Source: an uncultured Clostridium sp.
GTDB lineage: Bacteria; Bacillota; Clostridia; TANB77; CAG-508
Direction of reading: 5' to 3'
Length of the DNA stretch: 64,000 nucleotides
NCBI GenBank assembly: GCA_902496295.1
Contig: CABVAF010000003.1
Span: 133,243-197,242, forward strand
Of the stretch, positions 16,929 through 25,596 are shown piece by piece (the stretch's first letter is position 1; each line of letters starts with the position of its first letter). The notes below the pieces were generated by a model, which saw nothing but the letters and a program-made list of their open reading frames with translations, was not told the DNA's origin and searched no databases. A program made the position numbers and the translations under genes.

Positions 16929-17237
16929 ATGAGAATAAAGAAAGGCGACACTGTTCAAGTTATGTCTGGTAACGATAAAGGAAAAAAAGGAGAAGTATTA
17001 GAAATAATACCAAAAACAGAGAAATTAATCGTTAAAGGCGTAAATATAAGAAAAAAACATGTTAAACCAAGAAAACAAGGTGAAGAAGGCGGAATTATAT
17101 CATCAGAGTGCGCTATTCATAGTAGCAAAGTAAATGTAGTTTGCCCAAAATGCAATAAACCTGTAAGAGTTGGTTATAAAATAGAAGGAAATGAAAAAGT
17201 TCGTGTTTGTAAAAAATGTGGAACAAAATTAAAATAA
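16929..17237 (+). CDS. rplX: 50S ribosomal protein L24
   Basis: Start ATG 16929 (MRIKKGDTVQVMSGNDKGKKGEVLEI) after AGAGGTGAAAGC; the GTG at 16920 is part of the ribosome site. The 102-aa protein has the KOW motif and a C-terminal zinc-ribbon-like pair CPKC...CKKC, as in many clostridial L24 proteins. Confidence 0.96.
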   Translation: MRIKKGDTVQVMSGNDKGKKGEVLEIIPKTEKLIVKGVNIRKKHVKPRKQGEEGGIISSECAIHSSKVNVVCPKCNKPVRVGYKIEGNEKVRVCKKCGTKLK

Positions 17238-17269
17238 TAAATAATTTAGAAAGGAGATCATTTTAATCA

Positions 17270-17809
17270 ATGGAAGTATTAAGAGATCAATATGAAAAAG
17301 AAGTAGTACCAGCATTAATGAAAAAATTTAATTATAAATCAGTAATGCAAGTGCCAAGACTTGAAAAAGTAGTTATTAATATTGGTTTAGGTGATACAAA
17401 GGAAAATCCAAAGTCACTTGAAAATGCTGTTAATGATTTAACATTAATAACTGGTCAAAAGCCTGTAATAACAAAGGCTAAGAAAGCTATAGCTGCTTTC
17501 AAAATAAGAGAAGGAATTAATATGGGATGTAAAGTTACATTAAGAAAAGATAAAATGTACGATTTTACATACAAATTATTTAATGTAGCACTTCCAAGAG
17601 TTAGAGATTTTAGAGGATTATCTACAGATTCTTTTGATGGAAGAGGAAACTATTCTATGGGTATAAAAGAGCAATTGATTTTCCCTGAAATCGAATATGA
17701 TAAAGTAGATAAAATTAGAGGAATGGATATAATTTTTGTTACAACAGCAAAGACAGATGAGGAAGCTAAAGAATTGCTAACTTTATTAGGAATGCCTTTT
17801 AAAAATTAA
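17270..17809 (+). CDS. rplE: 50S ribosomal protein L5
   Basis: The 179-aa protein has 'KYNYKSVMQVPRLEKVVINIGLGD'-type sequence, 'LTLITGQKPVITKAKKAIAAFKIREG' and 'ALPRVRDFRGLSTDSFDGRGNYSMGIKEQLIFPEIEYD'. It binds 5S rRNA. Confidence 0.98.
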   Translation: MEVLRDQYEKEVVPALMKKFNYKSVMQVPRLEKVVINIGLGDTKENPKSLENAVNDLTLITGQKPVITKAKKAIAAFKIREGINMGCKVTLRKDKMYDFTYKLFNVALPRVRDFRGLSTDSFDGRGNYSMGIKEQLIFPEIEYDKVDKIRGMDIIFVTTAKTDEEAKELLTLLGMPFKN

Positions 17810-17832
17810 TAAAAATAAGAAAGGAGAAAAAC

Positions 17833-18018
17833 ATGGCTAAAACATCTTTAAAAGTAAAACAACAAAAAGAGCAAAAATATAAGACAAGAGAATATAATAG
17901 ATGCAAAATATGTGGAAGACCACATGCATACATTAGAAAATATGGAATTTGCCGTCTTTGCTTTAGAAAATTAGCTCATAATGGAGAAATACCTGGAGTT
18001 AAGAAAGCTAGTTGGTAA
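17833..18018 (+). CDS. rpsZ: 30S ribosomal protein S14, zinc-binding type Z
   Basis: The 61-aa protein has four zinc ligands, C24-x2-C27 and C40-x2-C43, in 'YNRCKICGRPHAYIRKYGICRLCFRKLAHNGEIPGVKKASW'. This is the short C+ paralogue typical of Firmicutes spc operons. Confidence 0.97.
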   Translation: MAKTSLKVKQQKEQKYKTREYNRCKICGRPHAYIRKYGICRLCFRKLAHNGEIPGVKKASW

Positions 18019-18090
18019 GAATTTAATTAAAAATTAAATTTAAATAACCCCAAGATTAATAATAAATATAAGAAGGAGGGAATAAAATTA

Positions 18091-18489
18091 ATGAATACTA
18101 CAGATCCAATAGCAGATATGCTAACAAGAATAAGAAATGCTAGTAACTCAAAGCATAAAACAGTTGATGTACCTGCTTCAAACATGAAAAAGTCAATTGC
18201 AAATATTTTATTTAGAGAAGGATATATAGATGCTTTTGAAGAAATAGAAGATAAGGGTCAAGGAACAATAAGAATTACATTAAAGTATGATGAAAAAGGT
18301 GCAAAAGTTATAGATGGTTTAAAAAGAATAAGCAAACCAGGATTAAGAGTTTATGCATCTAAAGATGAATTACCAAAAGTATTAAATGGATTAGGAATTG
18401 CATTAATCTCTACATCAAAAGGAATAAAAACAGACAAAGAAGCAAGAGCAGAAGGATTAGGTGGAGAAGTATTAGCATATGTTTGGTAA
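18091..18489 (+). CDS. rpsH: 30S ribosomal protein S8
   Basis: The 132-aa protein reads 'DPIADMLTRIRNASNSKHKTVDVPASNMKKSIANILFREGYI' and ends in 'STSKGIKTDKEARAEGLGGEVLAYVW'. S8 binds 16S rRNA and in some bacteria represses the spc operon. Confidence 0.98.
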   Translation: MNTTDPIADMLTRIRNASNSKHKTVDVPASNMKKSIANILFREGYIDAFEEIEDKGQGTIRITLKYDEKGAKVIDGLKRISKPGLRVYASKDELPKVLNGLGIALISTSKGIKTDKEARAEGLGGEVLAYVW

Positions 18490-18583
18490 TTTAAATTGTA
18501 ACATATGTATAATGGTTAAATAATTTTGAAATTTTTAAAATATCATAATAAATCTTAACAATAATTGGAAAGGAGAAAACAAA

Positions 18584-19123
18584 ATGTCAAGAATAGGAAA
18601 CAAACCTATTACAATACCTGACGGAGTTGAAGTTAGTCTTAATGGTAATCATATTACTGTAAAAGGACCTAAGGGAACATTAGAAAGAGATTTACATAAA
18701 AATATGCAAGTTTCTATAGAAAATAATGTTATAACAGTAATAAGACCAAATGACAATCCATCAAATAAAAGCTTACATGGATTAACAAGAACTTTAATTA
18801 GCAATATGATTAATGGTGTTGTAAATGAATATAAAAGAGAATTAGAAGTTAATGGTGTTGGTTACAGAGCACAAAAACAAGGAAACAAACTAGTAATGAA
18901 CCTTGGATATTCTCATCCAGTAGAAATGTTACCACCAGAAGGAATTACATTTGATGTACCTGATGCTAACCATATAACTGTAAGAGGAATTGACAAAGAA
19001 TTAGTTGGTCAAACAGCTGCTGTAGTTAGAACAAAGAGACCACCTGAAGTATATGGAGGAAAAGGTATTAAATATGCTGAAGAGCGTATTAGACGTAAAG
19101 AAGGTAAAGCAGGTAAAAAATAA
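18584..19123 (+). CDS. rplF: 50S ribosomal protein L6
   Basis: The 179-aa protein has 'SRIGNKPITIPDGVEV', 'VKGPKGTLERDLHKNM' and 'EVNGVGYRAQKQGNKLVMNLGYSHPVEM', ending with 'RPPEVYGGKGIKYAEERIRRKEGKAGKK'. A 94-bp AT-rich spacer precedes it. Confidence 0.98.
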   Translation: MSRIGNKPITIPDGVEVSLNGNHITVKGPKGTLERDLHKNMQVSIENNVITVIRPNDNPSNKSLHGLTRTLISNMINGVVNEYKRELEVNGVGYRAQKQGNKLVMNLGYSHPVEMLPPEGITFDVPDANHITVRGIDKELVGQTAAVVRTKRPPEVYGGKGIKYAEERIRRKEGKAGKK

Positions 19124-19157
19124 TAAGTTTTAAAAAATATAGAAAGGAGCTTAAGTT

Positions 19158-19517
19158 ATGATTACAAAAACAGATAGAAAAGCAGAAAGACAAAGAAGAC
19201 ATATAAGAGTTCGTAGAAAAATATCTGGAACAGCTGAATGCCCAAGATTATGTGTATATAGAAGCAATAATAATTTATTTGTTCAAGTAATTGATGATGT
19301 TGCAGGAAATACATTAGTTCAAGCCTCAACACTTGACAAAGAAATAAAAGTAAAGCATTCTAACAAAGAAGCTGCAAAAGAAGTTGGAAGCTTAATTGCT
19401 AAGAGAGCATTAGAGAAAAATATTAAATCTGTTGTATTTGACAGAGGCGGATATATTTATCATGGTGTTGTAAAAGAATTAGCAGATGCTGCCAGAGAAG
19501 GTGGATTAAATTTCTAA
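19158..19517 (+). CDS. rplR: 50S ribosomal protein L18
   Basis: The 119-aa protein contains 'RRHIRVRRKISGTAECPRLCVYRSNNNLFVQVIDD' and 'VVFDRGGYIYHGVVKELADAAREGGLNF'. It binds 5S rRNA with L5. AAAGGAGCTTAAGTT precedes the ATG. Confidence 0.98.
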   Translation: MITKTDRKAERQRRHIRVRRKISGTAECPRLCVYRSNNNLFVQVIDDVAGNTLVQASTLDKEIKVKHSNKEAAKEVGSLIAKRALEKNIKSVVFDRGGYIYHGVVKELADAAREGGLNF

Positions 19518-19533
19518 AAAGGAGGGAAAACAA

Positions 19534-20025
19534 GTGCAATCAGAAAACAATTCAGAATTAAAAGAGAAGGTAGTAGCAATAAATAGAGTAGCTAAGGTTG
19601 TTAAAGGTGGTAGAACTTTTAGATTTAGTGCTGTTGTTGTTGTTGGAGACGAAAATGGACACGTAGGTGTAGGAAACGGAAAAGCAGCAGAAGTTCCAGA
19701 TGCTATAAAGAAAGCTATTCAAGATGCTAAAAAGAATTTAGTAGAAGTTCCAATTGTTGGAACAACAGTTCCTCACGAATACGTAGGAAAATTCGGAAGT
19801 GCTAACGTTATGCTAAAACCAGCAGAAGAAGGTACTGGAGTTATTGCAGGAGGAAGTGTTAGACCTATATTAGAGCTTGCAGGATACAAAGATATAAGAA
19901 CAAAGGTTATAGGAACAAACAATCCAAGAAACGTAGTATATGCAACTTTAGCAGGTTTAAAAAGCATGAGAACTGCAGAACAAATAGCTAAAAAAAGAGG
20001 AAAAACAGTTTCAGAAATTCTTTAA
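19534..20025 (+). CDS. rpsE: 30S ribosomal protein S5
   Basis: GTG start behind AAAAGGAGGGAAAACAA. The 163-aa protein has 'RVAKVVKGGRTFRFSAVVVVGDENGHVGVGNGKAAEVPDAIKKA' and 'GVIAGGSVRPILELAGYKDIRTKVIGTNNPRNVVYA'. The expected next gene, rpmD (L30), is absent: only 56 bp separate this stop from the rplO start. Confidence 0.98.
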   Translation: MQSENNSELKEKVVAINRVAKVVKGGRTFRFSAVVVVGDENGHVGVGNGKAAEVPDAIKKAIQDAKKNLVEVPIVGTTVPHEYVGKFGSANVMLKPAEEGTGVIAGGSVRPILELAGYKDIRTKVIGTNNPRNVVYATLAGLKSMRTAEQIAKKRGKTVSEIL

Positions 20026-20081
20026 TATAAAATTAATTTAATATATAATTATACAGTAATTTAAAGGAGGTGCTAGGCAAA

Positions 20082-20516
20082 ATGAAATTAGACGAACTAA
20101 AACCAGCTCAAAATAAAGAAGTTAGAAGAAGAGTAGGACGTGGAGTTGGATCTGGACTAGGAAAAACTTCAGGAAAAGGTCATAAAGGACAAAAAGCAAG
20201 ATCTGGCGGTGGAGTTAGAATAGGCTTTGAAGGTGGTCAAACACCATTATATAGAAGATTACCAAAAAGAGGATTTAATAATAAATTTGCTAAAAATTAT
20301 ACAGAGGTAACTTTAACAATGTTAAATAAAAGCAAAGCTACAGAAGTAACTGCTCAAACTCTACAAGAAGAAGGAATAATAAATAAAATAAACGATGGTA
20401 TAGTAGTACTTGCTACTGGAAATTTAGATAAAAAATTATCAGTAAAAGCTACAAAATTTACTAAAGCTGCAAAAGAAAAAATTGAAGCTTTAGGAGGAAA
20501 GGCCGAGGTGATTTAG
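20082..20516 (+). CDS. rplO: 50S ribosomal protein L15
   Basis: Start ATG 20082 (MKLDELKPAQNKEVRRRVGRGVGSGLGKTSGKGHKGQ) after AAAGGAGGTGCTAGGCAAA. The 144-aa protein has the glycine-rich N-terminal extension and 'RIGFEGGQTPLYRRLPKRGFNN'. It ends directly against the secY TTG start. Confidence 0.97.
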   Translation: MKLDELKPAQNKEVRRRVGRGVGSGLGKTSGKGHKGQKARSGGGVRIGFEGGQTPLYRRLPKRGFNNKFAKNYTEVTLTMLNKSKATEVTAQTLQEEGIINKINDGIVVLATGNLDKKLSVKATKFTKAAKEKIEALGGKAEVI

Positions 20517-21839
20517 TTGTTTAAAGTAATTATAAATGCTATTAAAACACCAGAAGTCAGAAAAAAAATATTATTTACACTATTATTAATAGTTATATTT
20601 AGATTAGGCTGTTATATAACAGTTCCAGGAGTAGATACATTTGCATTAAATGATATGATGCAAAGTTCTGGAAATACCCTTACAGGAATGATCGACTTAA
20701 TTTCTGGAGGAGCCTTTTCTAGATTATCTATATTTGCAATGTCAATAAGCCCATATATTACAGCTTCAATTGTTATACAATTACTATCATTAGTTATACC
20801 TGCTTTAGAAAGATTAACTAAAGAAGGTGGAGAAGCTGGAAGAGCTAAAATAAATAAATATACAAAGATATTAACAATAGTTTTAGCTTTAATAGAAGGT
20901 TTAGGAATATTCTTATCTTATAAATCATCAGGAATATTTATAGGAGACAGTTCATTAACAGGAGTATTGGTAGTCTTATCTTTAATGACAGGTACTGCAT
21001 TACTTATGTGGCTTGGAGAGCAAATTACTACAAAGGGAATTGGAAATGGTATTTCAATACTAATCTTTGTAGGTATTGTAGCTGGTCTACCAGGAGCTGT
21101 AACTTCAATAATAGGATTAATATTTGTTAATGGTGCGTTTAGCACAACAGGATTACTAACAGCTTTAGGAATAGCTATAGGTGCAGTAATTTTAATTGCC
21201 GGAGTTGTATTTGTACAACAAGCAGAAAGAAGAATTCCTGTACAATACGCTAAAAAAGTAGTTGGAAGAAAAATGGTTGGTGCACAAAATACACATATTC
21301 CATTAAAACTTGCTATGGCAGGAGTTATGCCAATTATATTTGCATCTGCATTTATGACATTCCCTGCAATGATTATACAAATATTCGTACCAGATATTGC
21401 TACACAAACAGGTTTCTGGTCAGTAATATATCAATTTTCAATTGCAACTTCTTCATCAGCAGTTCCAATTGGATATACAATAGCAAACGCACTAGTTTAC
21501 TTATTACTAATAGTTGGATTTACATTCTTCTATTCATATGCAACATTCAATCCAGCAGAAATATCAAGTACGATAAAAAGAAATGGTGGATTTATACCTG
21601 GAATTAGAGCAGGTAAACCAACAACTGAATATTTATCATCTGTTATGTCTAAACTATTATGGTTTGGTGGATTATTCTTAGCAGTTATTGCAATAATCCC
21701 TATGATGGTAAGATTTTTGCCAATAGATTTAGCATTTGGAGGAACATCAATACTAATCGTAGTAGGTGTTGCATTAGAAATGATACAACAATTAGAATCA
21801 CAACTTGCAGTAAGACATTATAAAGGATTCTTAGAATAA
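20517..21839 (+). CDS. secY: Preprotein translocase subunit SecY
   Basis: TTG start directly abutting rplO, with GAGGTG in the end of that gene as ribosome site. The 440-aa protein has ten membrane helices, 'LGCYITVPGVDTFALNDM', the plug region 'GGAFSRLSIFAMSISPYITASIVIQLL', 'RRIPVQYAKKVVGRK' and 'FNPAEISSTIKRNGGFIPGIRAGKPT'. It forms the protein-conducting channel. Confidence 0.98.
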   Translation: MFKVIINAIKTPEVRKKILFTLLLIVIFRLGCYITVPGVDTFALNDMMQSSGNTLTGMIDLISGGAFSRLSIFAMSISPYITASIVIQLLSLVIPALERLTKEGGEAGRAKINKYTKILTIVLALIEGLGIFLSYKSSGIFIGDSSLTGVLVVLSLMTGTALLMWLGEQITTKGIGNGISILIFVGIVAGLPGAVTSIIGLIFVNGAFSTTGLLTALGIAIGAVILIAGVVFVQQAERRIPVQYAKKVVGRKMVGAQNTHIPLKLAMAGVMPIIFASAFMTFPAMIIQIFVPDIATQTGFWSVIYQFSIATSSSAVPIGYTIANALVYLLLIVGFTFFYSYATFNPAEISSTIKRNGGFIPGIRAGKPTTEYLSSVMSKLLWFGGLFLAVIAIIPMMVRFLPIDLAFGGTSILIVVGVALEMIQQLESQLAVRHYKGFLE

Positions 21840-21842
21840 TAA

Positions 21843-21870
21843 TTTAGACGTATTTAACAATACGTCTAAA
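21843..21870. terminator. Strong stem-loop between secY and adk
   Basis: TTTAGACGTATT-taac-AATACGTCTAAA: a perfect 12-bp stem with a 4-nt loop. Only a broken T-run follows (attgattt), so it may be a partial terminator or mRNA-processing site. Confidence 0.6.
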
Positions 21871-21905
21871 ATTGATTTATAATATAAAATAGGAGAGTAG
21901 ATATT

Positions 21906-22586
21906 ATGTATATAATAATGTTAGGTGCACCTGGAAGTGGTAAAGGTACTTTAGCAAAAGAATTGTCAAAAGAATATAATTTAGTACATATTTCAACTGG
22001 AGATATTTTCAGAGAAAATATAAGAAATGGAACAGAATTAGGAAAAAAAGCAAACGAATATATGTCAAATGGTAGATTAGTACCAGATGACCTTACAATT
22101 GACTTAGTAAAAGATAGATTAAGTCAAGATGATGTTAAAGATGGAGCTATTTTAGATGGTTTTCCAAGAACAACATATCAGGCAGAAGAGTTAGAAAAAT
22201 ATATTAAAAATAATAATCCTATAGATACTGTTGCAGTTTTACTAGATATTCCAGATGATGATTTAGTAAAAAGAGTTGTAAATAGAGTTATTTGTTCAAA
22301 CAAAGAATGTGGAGCTATATATAATACAGAATTTAGAAAACCAAAGGTTGAAGGAGTTTGTGACATATGTGGTTCTGAATTAATAAAAAGAGCAGATGAT
22401 AACGAAGAAACTGTAAGAGATAGGCTAAAAGTATATCATGCTAATTCTAAAGAAATAATAGAATATTATGATACTGAGGGAGTTTTATTTACATTACACC
22501 CAAATATATATTCTGAAACAGTTTTAGAGGACAATCTGTCTAAAGTTAAGGCTCATTTACAAGATAAAATGGGTTTAAAAATATAA
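21906..22586 (+). CDS. adk: Adenylate kinase, zinc-LID type
   Basis: The 226-aa enzyme interconverts AMP, ADP and ATP. It has the P-loop GAPGSGKGT (residues 7-15), 'HISTGDIFRENI', 'DGFPRTTYQAEELE' and a long LID with four cysteines (CSNKEC...CDIC) expected to bind zinc, then 'RADDNEETVRDRLKVY'. Normal neighbour of secY and map. Confidence 0.97.
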   Translation: MYIIMLGAPGSGKGTLAKELSKEYNLVHISTGDIFRENIRNGTELGKKANEYMSNGRLVPDDLTIDLVKDRLSQDDVKDGAILDGFPRTTYQAEELEKYIKNNNPIDTVAVLLDIPDDDLVKRVVNRVICSNKECGAIYNTEFRKPKVEGVCDICGSELIKRADDNEETVRDRLKVYHANSKEIIEYYDTEGVLFTLHPNIYSETVLEDNLSKVKAHLQDKMGLKI

Positions 22587-22624
22587 AAGCAGCTATTTAA
22601 TAGTAAAGGAAGAAGAAAGTTAAG

Positions 22625-23392
22625 ATGATAACAATTAAATCTGAAAAAGAAATTGAATTAATGAGAGAAGCATGCAGAATAGCAAATTTAGCTCAAAAAG
22701 CAATCGAGGCAGAAATAAAACCAGGAATGACAACTTTGGATTTAGATAGAATAGCAGAAAAAGTAATGAGAGATAATGGGGCTATACCTGCTGAAAAAGG
22801 ATATCCAAGTGGAATTAAGGGAGTTATGGACTTTCCTGGTTCTATTTGTGCTTCTGTAAATGATGAGGTAATACATGGTATCCCATCAAAAAGAACAGTT
22901 TTGAAAGATGGAGATATTGTAAGTGTCGATTTAGTAGCATATAAAAACGGATTTAATGGAGACTGCTGTAGGACATATTTAGTAGGAAATGTGAGTGAAG
23001 AAAAAAGAAGACTAGTAGAAGTAACTAAACAAGCATTTTTTGAAGGAATTAAATATGCAAAAAAAGGTTATCGCTTAGGAGATATTTGCCATGCAATAGG
23101 CGAATATGTAGAAAGTAATGGATATTCAGTTGTAAGAGAATTTCAAGGACATGGCATAGGAAGAGAAATGCATGAAGATCCAGGAATACCAAACTATGGA
23201 AAAGCAGGACATGGAGTTAAGCTAGAACCAGGTATGACTCTAGCAATAGAACCTATGGTAATTATGGGAAAAAGAAATATTTTACAATTAGATGATGGAT
23301 GGACAATTGTCTCTGAGGATGGTACGCCAGCAGCACACTATGAAAATACAATTTTAATTACAGAAAAAGAGCCAGAGATATTGACATTATAA
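22625..23392 (+). CDS. map: Methionine aminopeptidase, type I
   Basis: The 255-aa enzyme removes N-terminal formyl-processed Met. Metal ligands appear in 'GDIVSVDLVAYKNGFNGDCCRTY' (two Asp), 'FQGHGIGREMHEDP' (His), 'AIEPMVI' (Glu) and 'HYENTILIT' (Glu). AAAGGAAGAAGAAAGTTAAG precedes the ATG. Confidence 0.97.
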   Translation: MITIKSEKEIELMREACRIANLAQKAIEAEIKPGMTTLDLDRIAEKVMRDNGAIPAEKGYPSGIKGVMDFPGSICASVNDEVIHGIPSKRTVLKDGDIVSVDLVAYKNGFNGDCCRTYLVGNVSEEKRRLVEVTKQAFFEGIKYAKKGYRLGDICHAIGEYVESNGYSVVREFQGHGIGREMHEDPGIPNYGKAGHGVKLEPGMTLAIEPMVIMGKRNILQLDDGWTIVSEDGTPAAHYENTILITEKEPEILTL

Positions 23393-23423
23393 TAATTTTA
23401 ATATATAATATTAATGTTATTAC

Positions 23424-23457
23424 GTCGAATTGGCAATTTTAACTAAATTCGACATAA
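23424..23457. promoter_or_regulatory. Inverted repeat upstream of infA
   Basis: GTCGAATT (23424) and AATTCGAC (23446) are 8-bp arms separated by 14 bp, ending seven bases before the infA ribosome site. It could be a leader hairpin or a dyad operator. Confidence 0.4.
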
Positions 23458-23473
23458 AAAATTGGAGGAAAAA

Positions 23474-23692
23474 ATGGCAAAAGAGGATGTTATAGAAGTA
23501 GAGGGAACTGTTATAGAAGCATTACCTAATACAAATTTTAAGGTTGAATTAGAAAATGGCTATGTTGTATTAGCACATATTTCTGGTAAACTTAGAATGA
23601 ACTATATAAAAATTCTTCCTGGAGACAAGGTAAAAGTAGAGTTATCTCCATATGACCTTACAAAAGGAAGAATAACATGGAGAGCAAAATAA
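23474..23692 (+). CDS. infA: Translation initiation factor IF-1
   Basis: Start ATG 23474 (MAKEDVIEVEGTVIEALPNTNFKVELENG) gives the canonical 72 residues; TTGGAGG just upstream is the ribosome site. The OB-fold signature 'VLAHISGKLRMNYIKILPGDKVKVELSPYDLTKGRITWR' is complete. Confidence 0.97.
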   Translation: MAKEDVIEVEGTVIEALPNTNFKVELENGYVVLAHISGKLRMNYIKILPGDKVKVELSPYDLTKGRITWRAK

Positions 23693-23800
23693 AAAAAGTC
23701 TCTTCAAATCCTAATTAAAATTTTTATAAATTTATGTAATGTAAACATTCTACAAATAGAATATAAACATTATTAAAAAATTAAGGAGAGGTGAATAGAA

Positions 23801-23914
23801 ATGAAAGTAAGACCATCAGTAAAGCCAATTTGTGACAAATGCAAAGTTATAAAAAGAAAAGGCGTTATAAGAGTAATCTGTGAAAACCCTAAACACAAAC
23901 AAAGACAGGGCTAA
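23801..23914 (+). CDS. rpmJ: 50S ribosomal protein L36
   Basis: A 37-aa gene too short for routine ORF listing: MKVRPSVKPICDKCKVIKRK, then GVIRVICENPKHKQRQG. Zinc ligands are C11, C14, C27 and H32. AAGGAGAGGTGAATAGAA precedes the ATG. It lies in the usual place between infA and rpsM. Confidence 0.97.
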   Translation: MKVRPSVKPICDKCKVIKRKGVIRVICENPKHKQRQG

Positions 23915-24102
23915 TTATAATTTTTTGATATTAACACTTATATAAAATTAGCGGCTGTTTCTTATATTTGTGTTTAATATATATTTGTCTTAATAAATAT
24001 TATTGATTGGTTTATACCAATGCATTTCACCTTTAATATTTAAAAGACTATCAAAACAAAATAAATAAAAAATAATAAATAAAATATTTGGAGGTGCAAT
24101 AA

Positions 24103-24468
24103 ATGGCTCGTTTAGCAGGAATTGATTTACCTAAGGAAAAAAGAGTAGAAATAGGATTAACTTATATTTATGGTATAGGTTTAACTAGTTCACAAAAAAT
24201 CTTAAAAGAGGCTGGGGTAAATCCAGATATAAGAGTTAAAGACTTGACAGACGACCAAGTACAAGCAATTAGAAAAGCTATGGAAGGCTATAAAGTTGAG
24301 GGAGACTTAAGAAGAGAAGTAGCTCTTAACATTAAAAGACTTACAGAAATTGGATGCTACAGAGGTTTAAGACATAGAAGAGGACTTCCAGTTAGAGGAC
24401 AAAGAACAAAAACTAATGCTCGTACAAGAAAAGGTCCAAGAAAATTAGTAAGTAAGAGTAAAAAATAG
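24103..24468 (+). CDS. rpsM: 30S ribosomal protein S13
   Basis: The 121-aa protein has 'ARLAGIDLPKEKRVEIGLTYIYGIGLTSSQKIL' and 'LRHRRGLPVRGQRTKTNARTRKGPRK'. It forms head bridges and contacts P-site tRNA. A 188-bp AT-rich spacer separates it from rpmJ; no clear promoter was seen there. Confidence 0.98.
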   Translation: MARLAGIDLPKEKRVEIGLTYIYGIGLTSSQKILKEAGVNPDIRVKDLTDDQVQAIRKAMEGYKVEGDLRREVALNIKRLTEIGCYRGLRHRRGLPVRGQRTKTNARTRKGPRKLVSKSKK

Positions 24469-24486
24469 AGGAGGGAATAGATAGAT

Positions 24487-24888
24487 ATGGCTACAAAAAA
24501 TGTAACAAAAAGAACAACAACTAGAAGAAGAGACAGAAAAAATATCGATAAAGGTATGGCTCATATTCATTCTAGCTTTAATAATACAATAGTTACAATT
24601 ACTGACGTGCAAGGAAATGCTATTTCTTGGGCAAGTGCAGGAGAATTAGGTTTCAAAGGTTCAAGAAAAAGTACACCATTTGCAGCAGGAGAAGCTGCTG
24701 AAACAGCAGCAAAAGCAGCAATGGAACATGGACTAAAATCAGTAGAAGTTTTTGTTAAGGGTCCAGGTTCAGGACGTGAAGCAGCTATAAGAGCTTTACA
24801 AACAGCAGGATTGGAAATTAGTAGCATTAAAGATGTTACACCAATACCACATAATGGGTGCAGACCACCAAAAAGAAGAAGAGTTTAA
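24487..24888 (+). CDS. rpsK: 30S ribosomal protein S11
   Basis: The 133-aa protein shows 'GMAHIHSSFNNTIVTITDVQGNAISWASAGELGFKGSRKSTPFAAGEAAE' and 'TPIPHNGCRPPKRRRV', a complete S11 of the platform. Confidence 0.98.
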   Translation: MATKNVTKRTTTRRRDRKNIDKGMAHIHSSFNNTIVTITDVQGNAISWASAGELGFKGSRKSTPFAAGEAAETAAKAAMEHGLKSVEVFVKGPGSGREAAIRALQTAGLEISSIKDVTPIPHNGCRPPKRRRV

Positions 24889-24911
24889 TTAAAGGAAGGT
24901 GAAAATAAAAA

Positions 24912-25538
24912 ATGGCAAGATATAAAGACGAACAATGCCGTATTTGCCGTAGAGAGGGTCAAAAATTGTTCTTAAAAGGTTCAAGATGCTACACAGATAA
25001 ATGCAGTATATCAAGAAGAAATTATGCTCCTGGACAAAATGGACAAAAAAGAAAAAAATTATCTGAATACGGTACTCAATTAAGAGAAAAACAAAAAACA
25101 AAAGCTTTCTATGGAGTAGGAGAGAAACAATTTAGAAAGTATTTTGAATTAGCTTCTAAAACAAGAGGAAAAACTGGTGAAGTTTTACTTCAATTATTAG
25201 AAAGCAGACTAGATAATGTTGTATATAGATTAGGATTTGGTTCTTCAAGAGCACAATCTAGAATGTTAGTAACACATGGTGCTTTCGAAGTTAATGGTAA
25301 AAAAGTAGATATAGCATCTTATTTAGTAAAACCAGGAGATGTTATTGCAGTAAGAGAAATAAGAAAAGATAATGGAACAATTAAAAATAATATAGAAGAA
25401 AACGCTTCAAGACCAGTTCCAGAATGGTTAGAGAAAGATGCCGAAAAATTAAGTGGAAAAGTAGTAAGATTAGCAGCTAGAGAAGATATAGATCTTCCAG
25501 TTGAGGAACATTTAATAGTAGAGCTTTACTCTAAATAA
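24912..25538 (+). CDS. rpsD: 30S ribosomal protein S4, zinc form
   Basis: The 208-aa protein has 'MARYKDEQCRICRREG' with ligands C9, C12, C26, C31 (C+ S4), 'RNYAPGQNGQ' and the S4 RNA-binding domain 'RLDNVVYRLGFGSSRAQSRMLVTHGAFEVNGKKVDI'. Usual alpha-operon position between rpsK and rpoA. Confidence 0.98.
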   Translation: MARYKDEQCRICRREGQKLFLKGSRCYTDKCSISRRNYAPGQNGQKRKKLSEYGTQLREKQKTKAFYGVGEKQFRKYFELASKTRGKTGEVLLQLLESRLDNVVYRLGFGSSRAQSRMLVTHGAFEVNGKKVDIASYLVKPGDVIAVREIRKDNGTIKNNIEENASRPVPEWLEKDAEKLSGKVVRLAAREDIDLPVEEHLIVELYSK

Positions 25539-25596
25539 TAGTATATAAATTTTAGTAAGAGATTTTAAATATCTCTAAAATTATTGGGAGGTAAAA

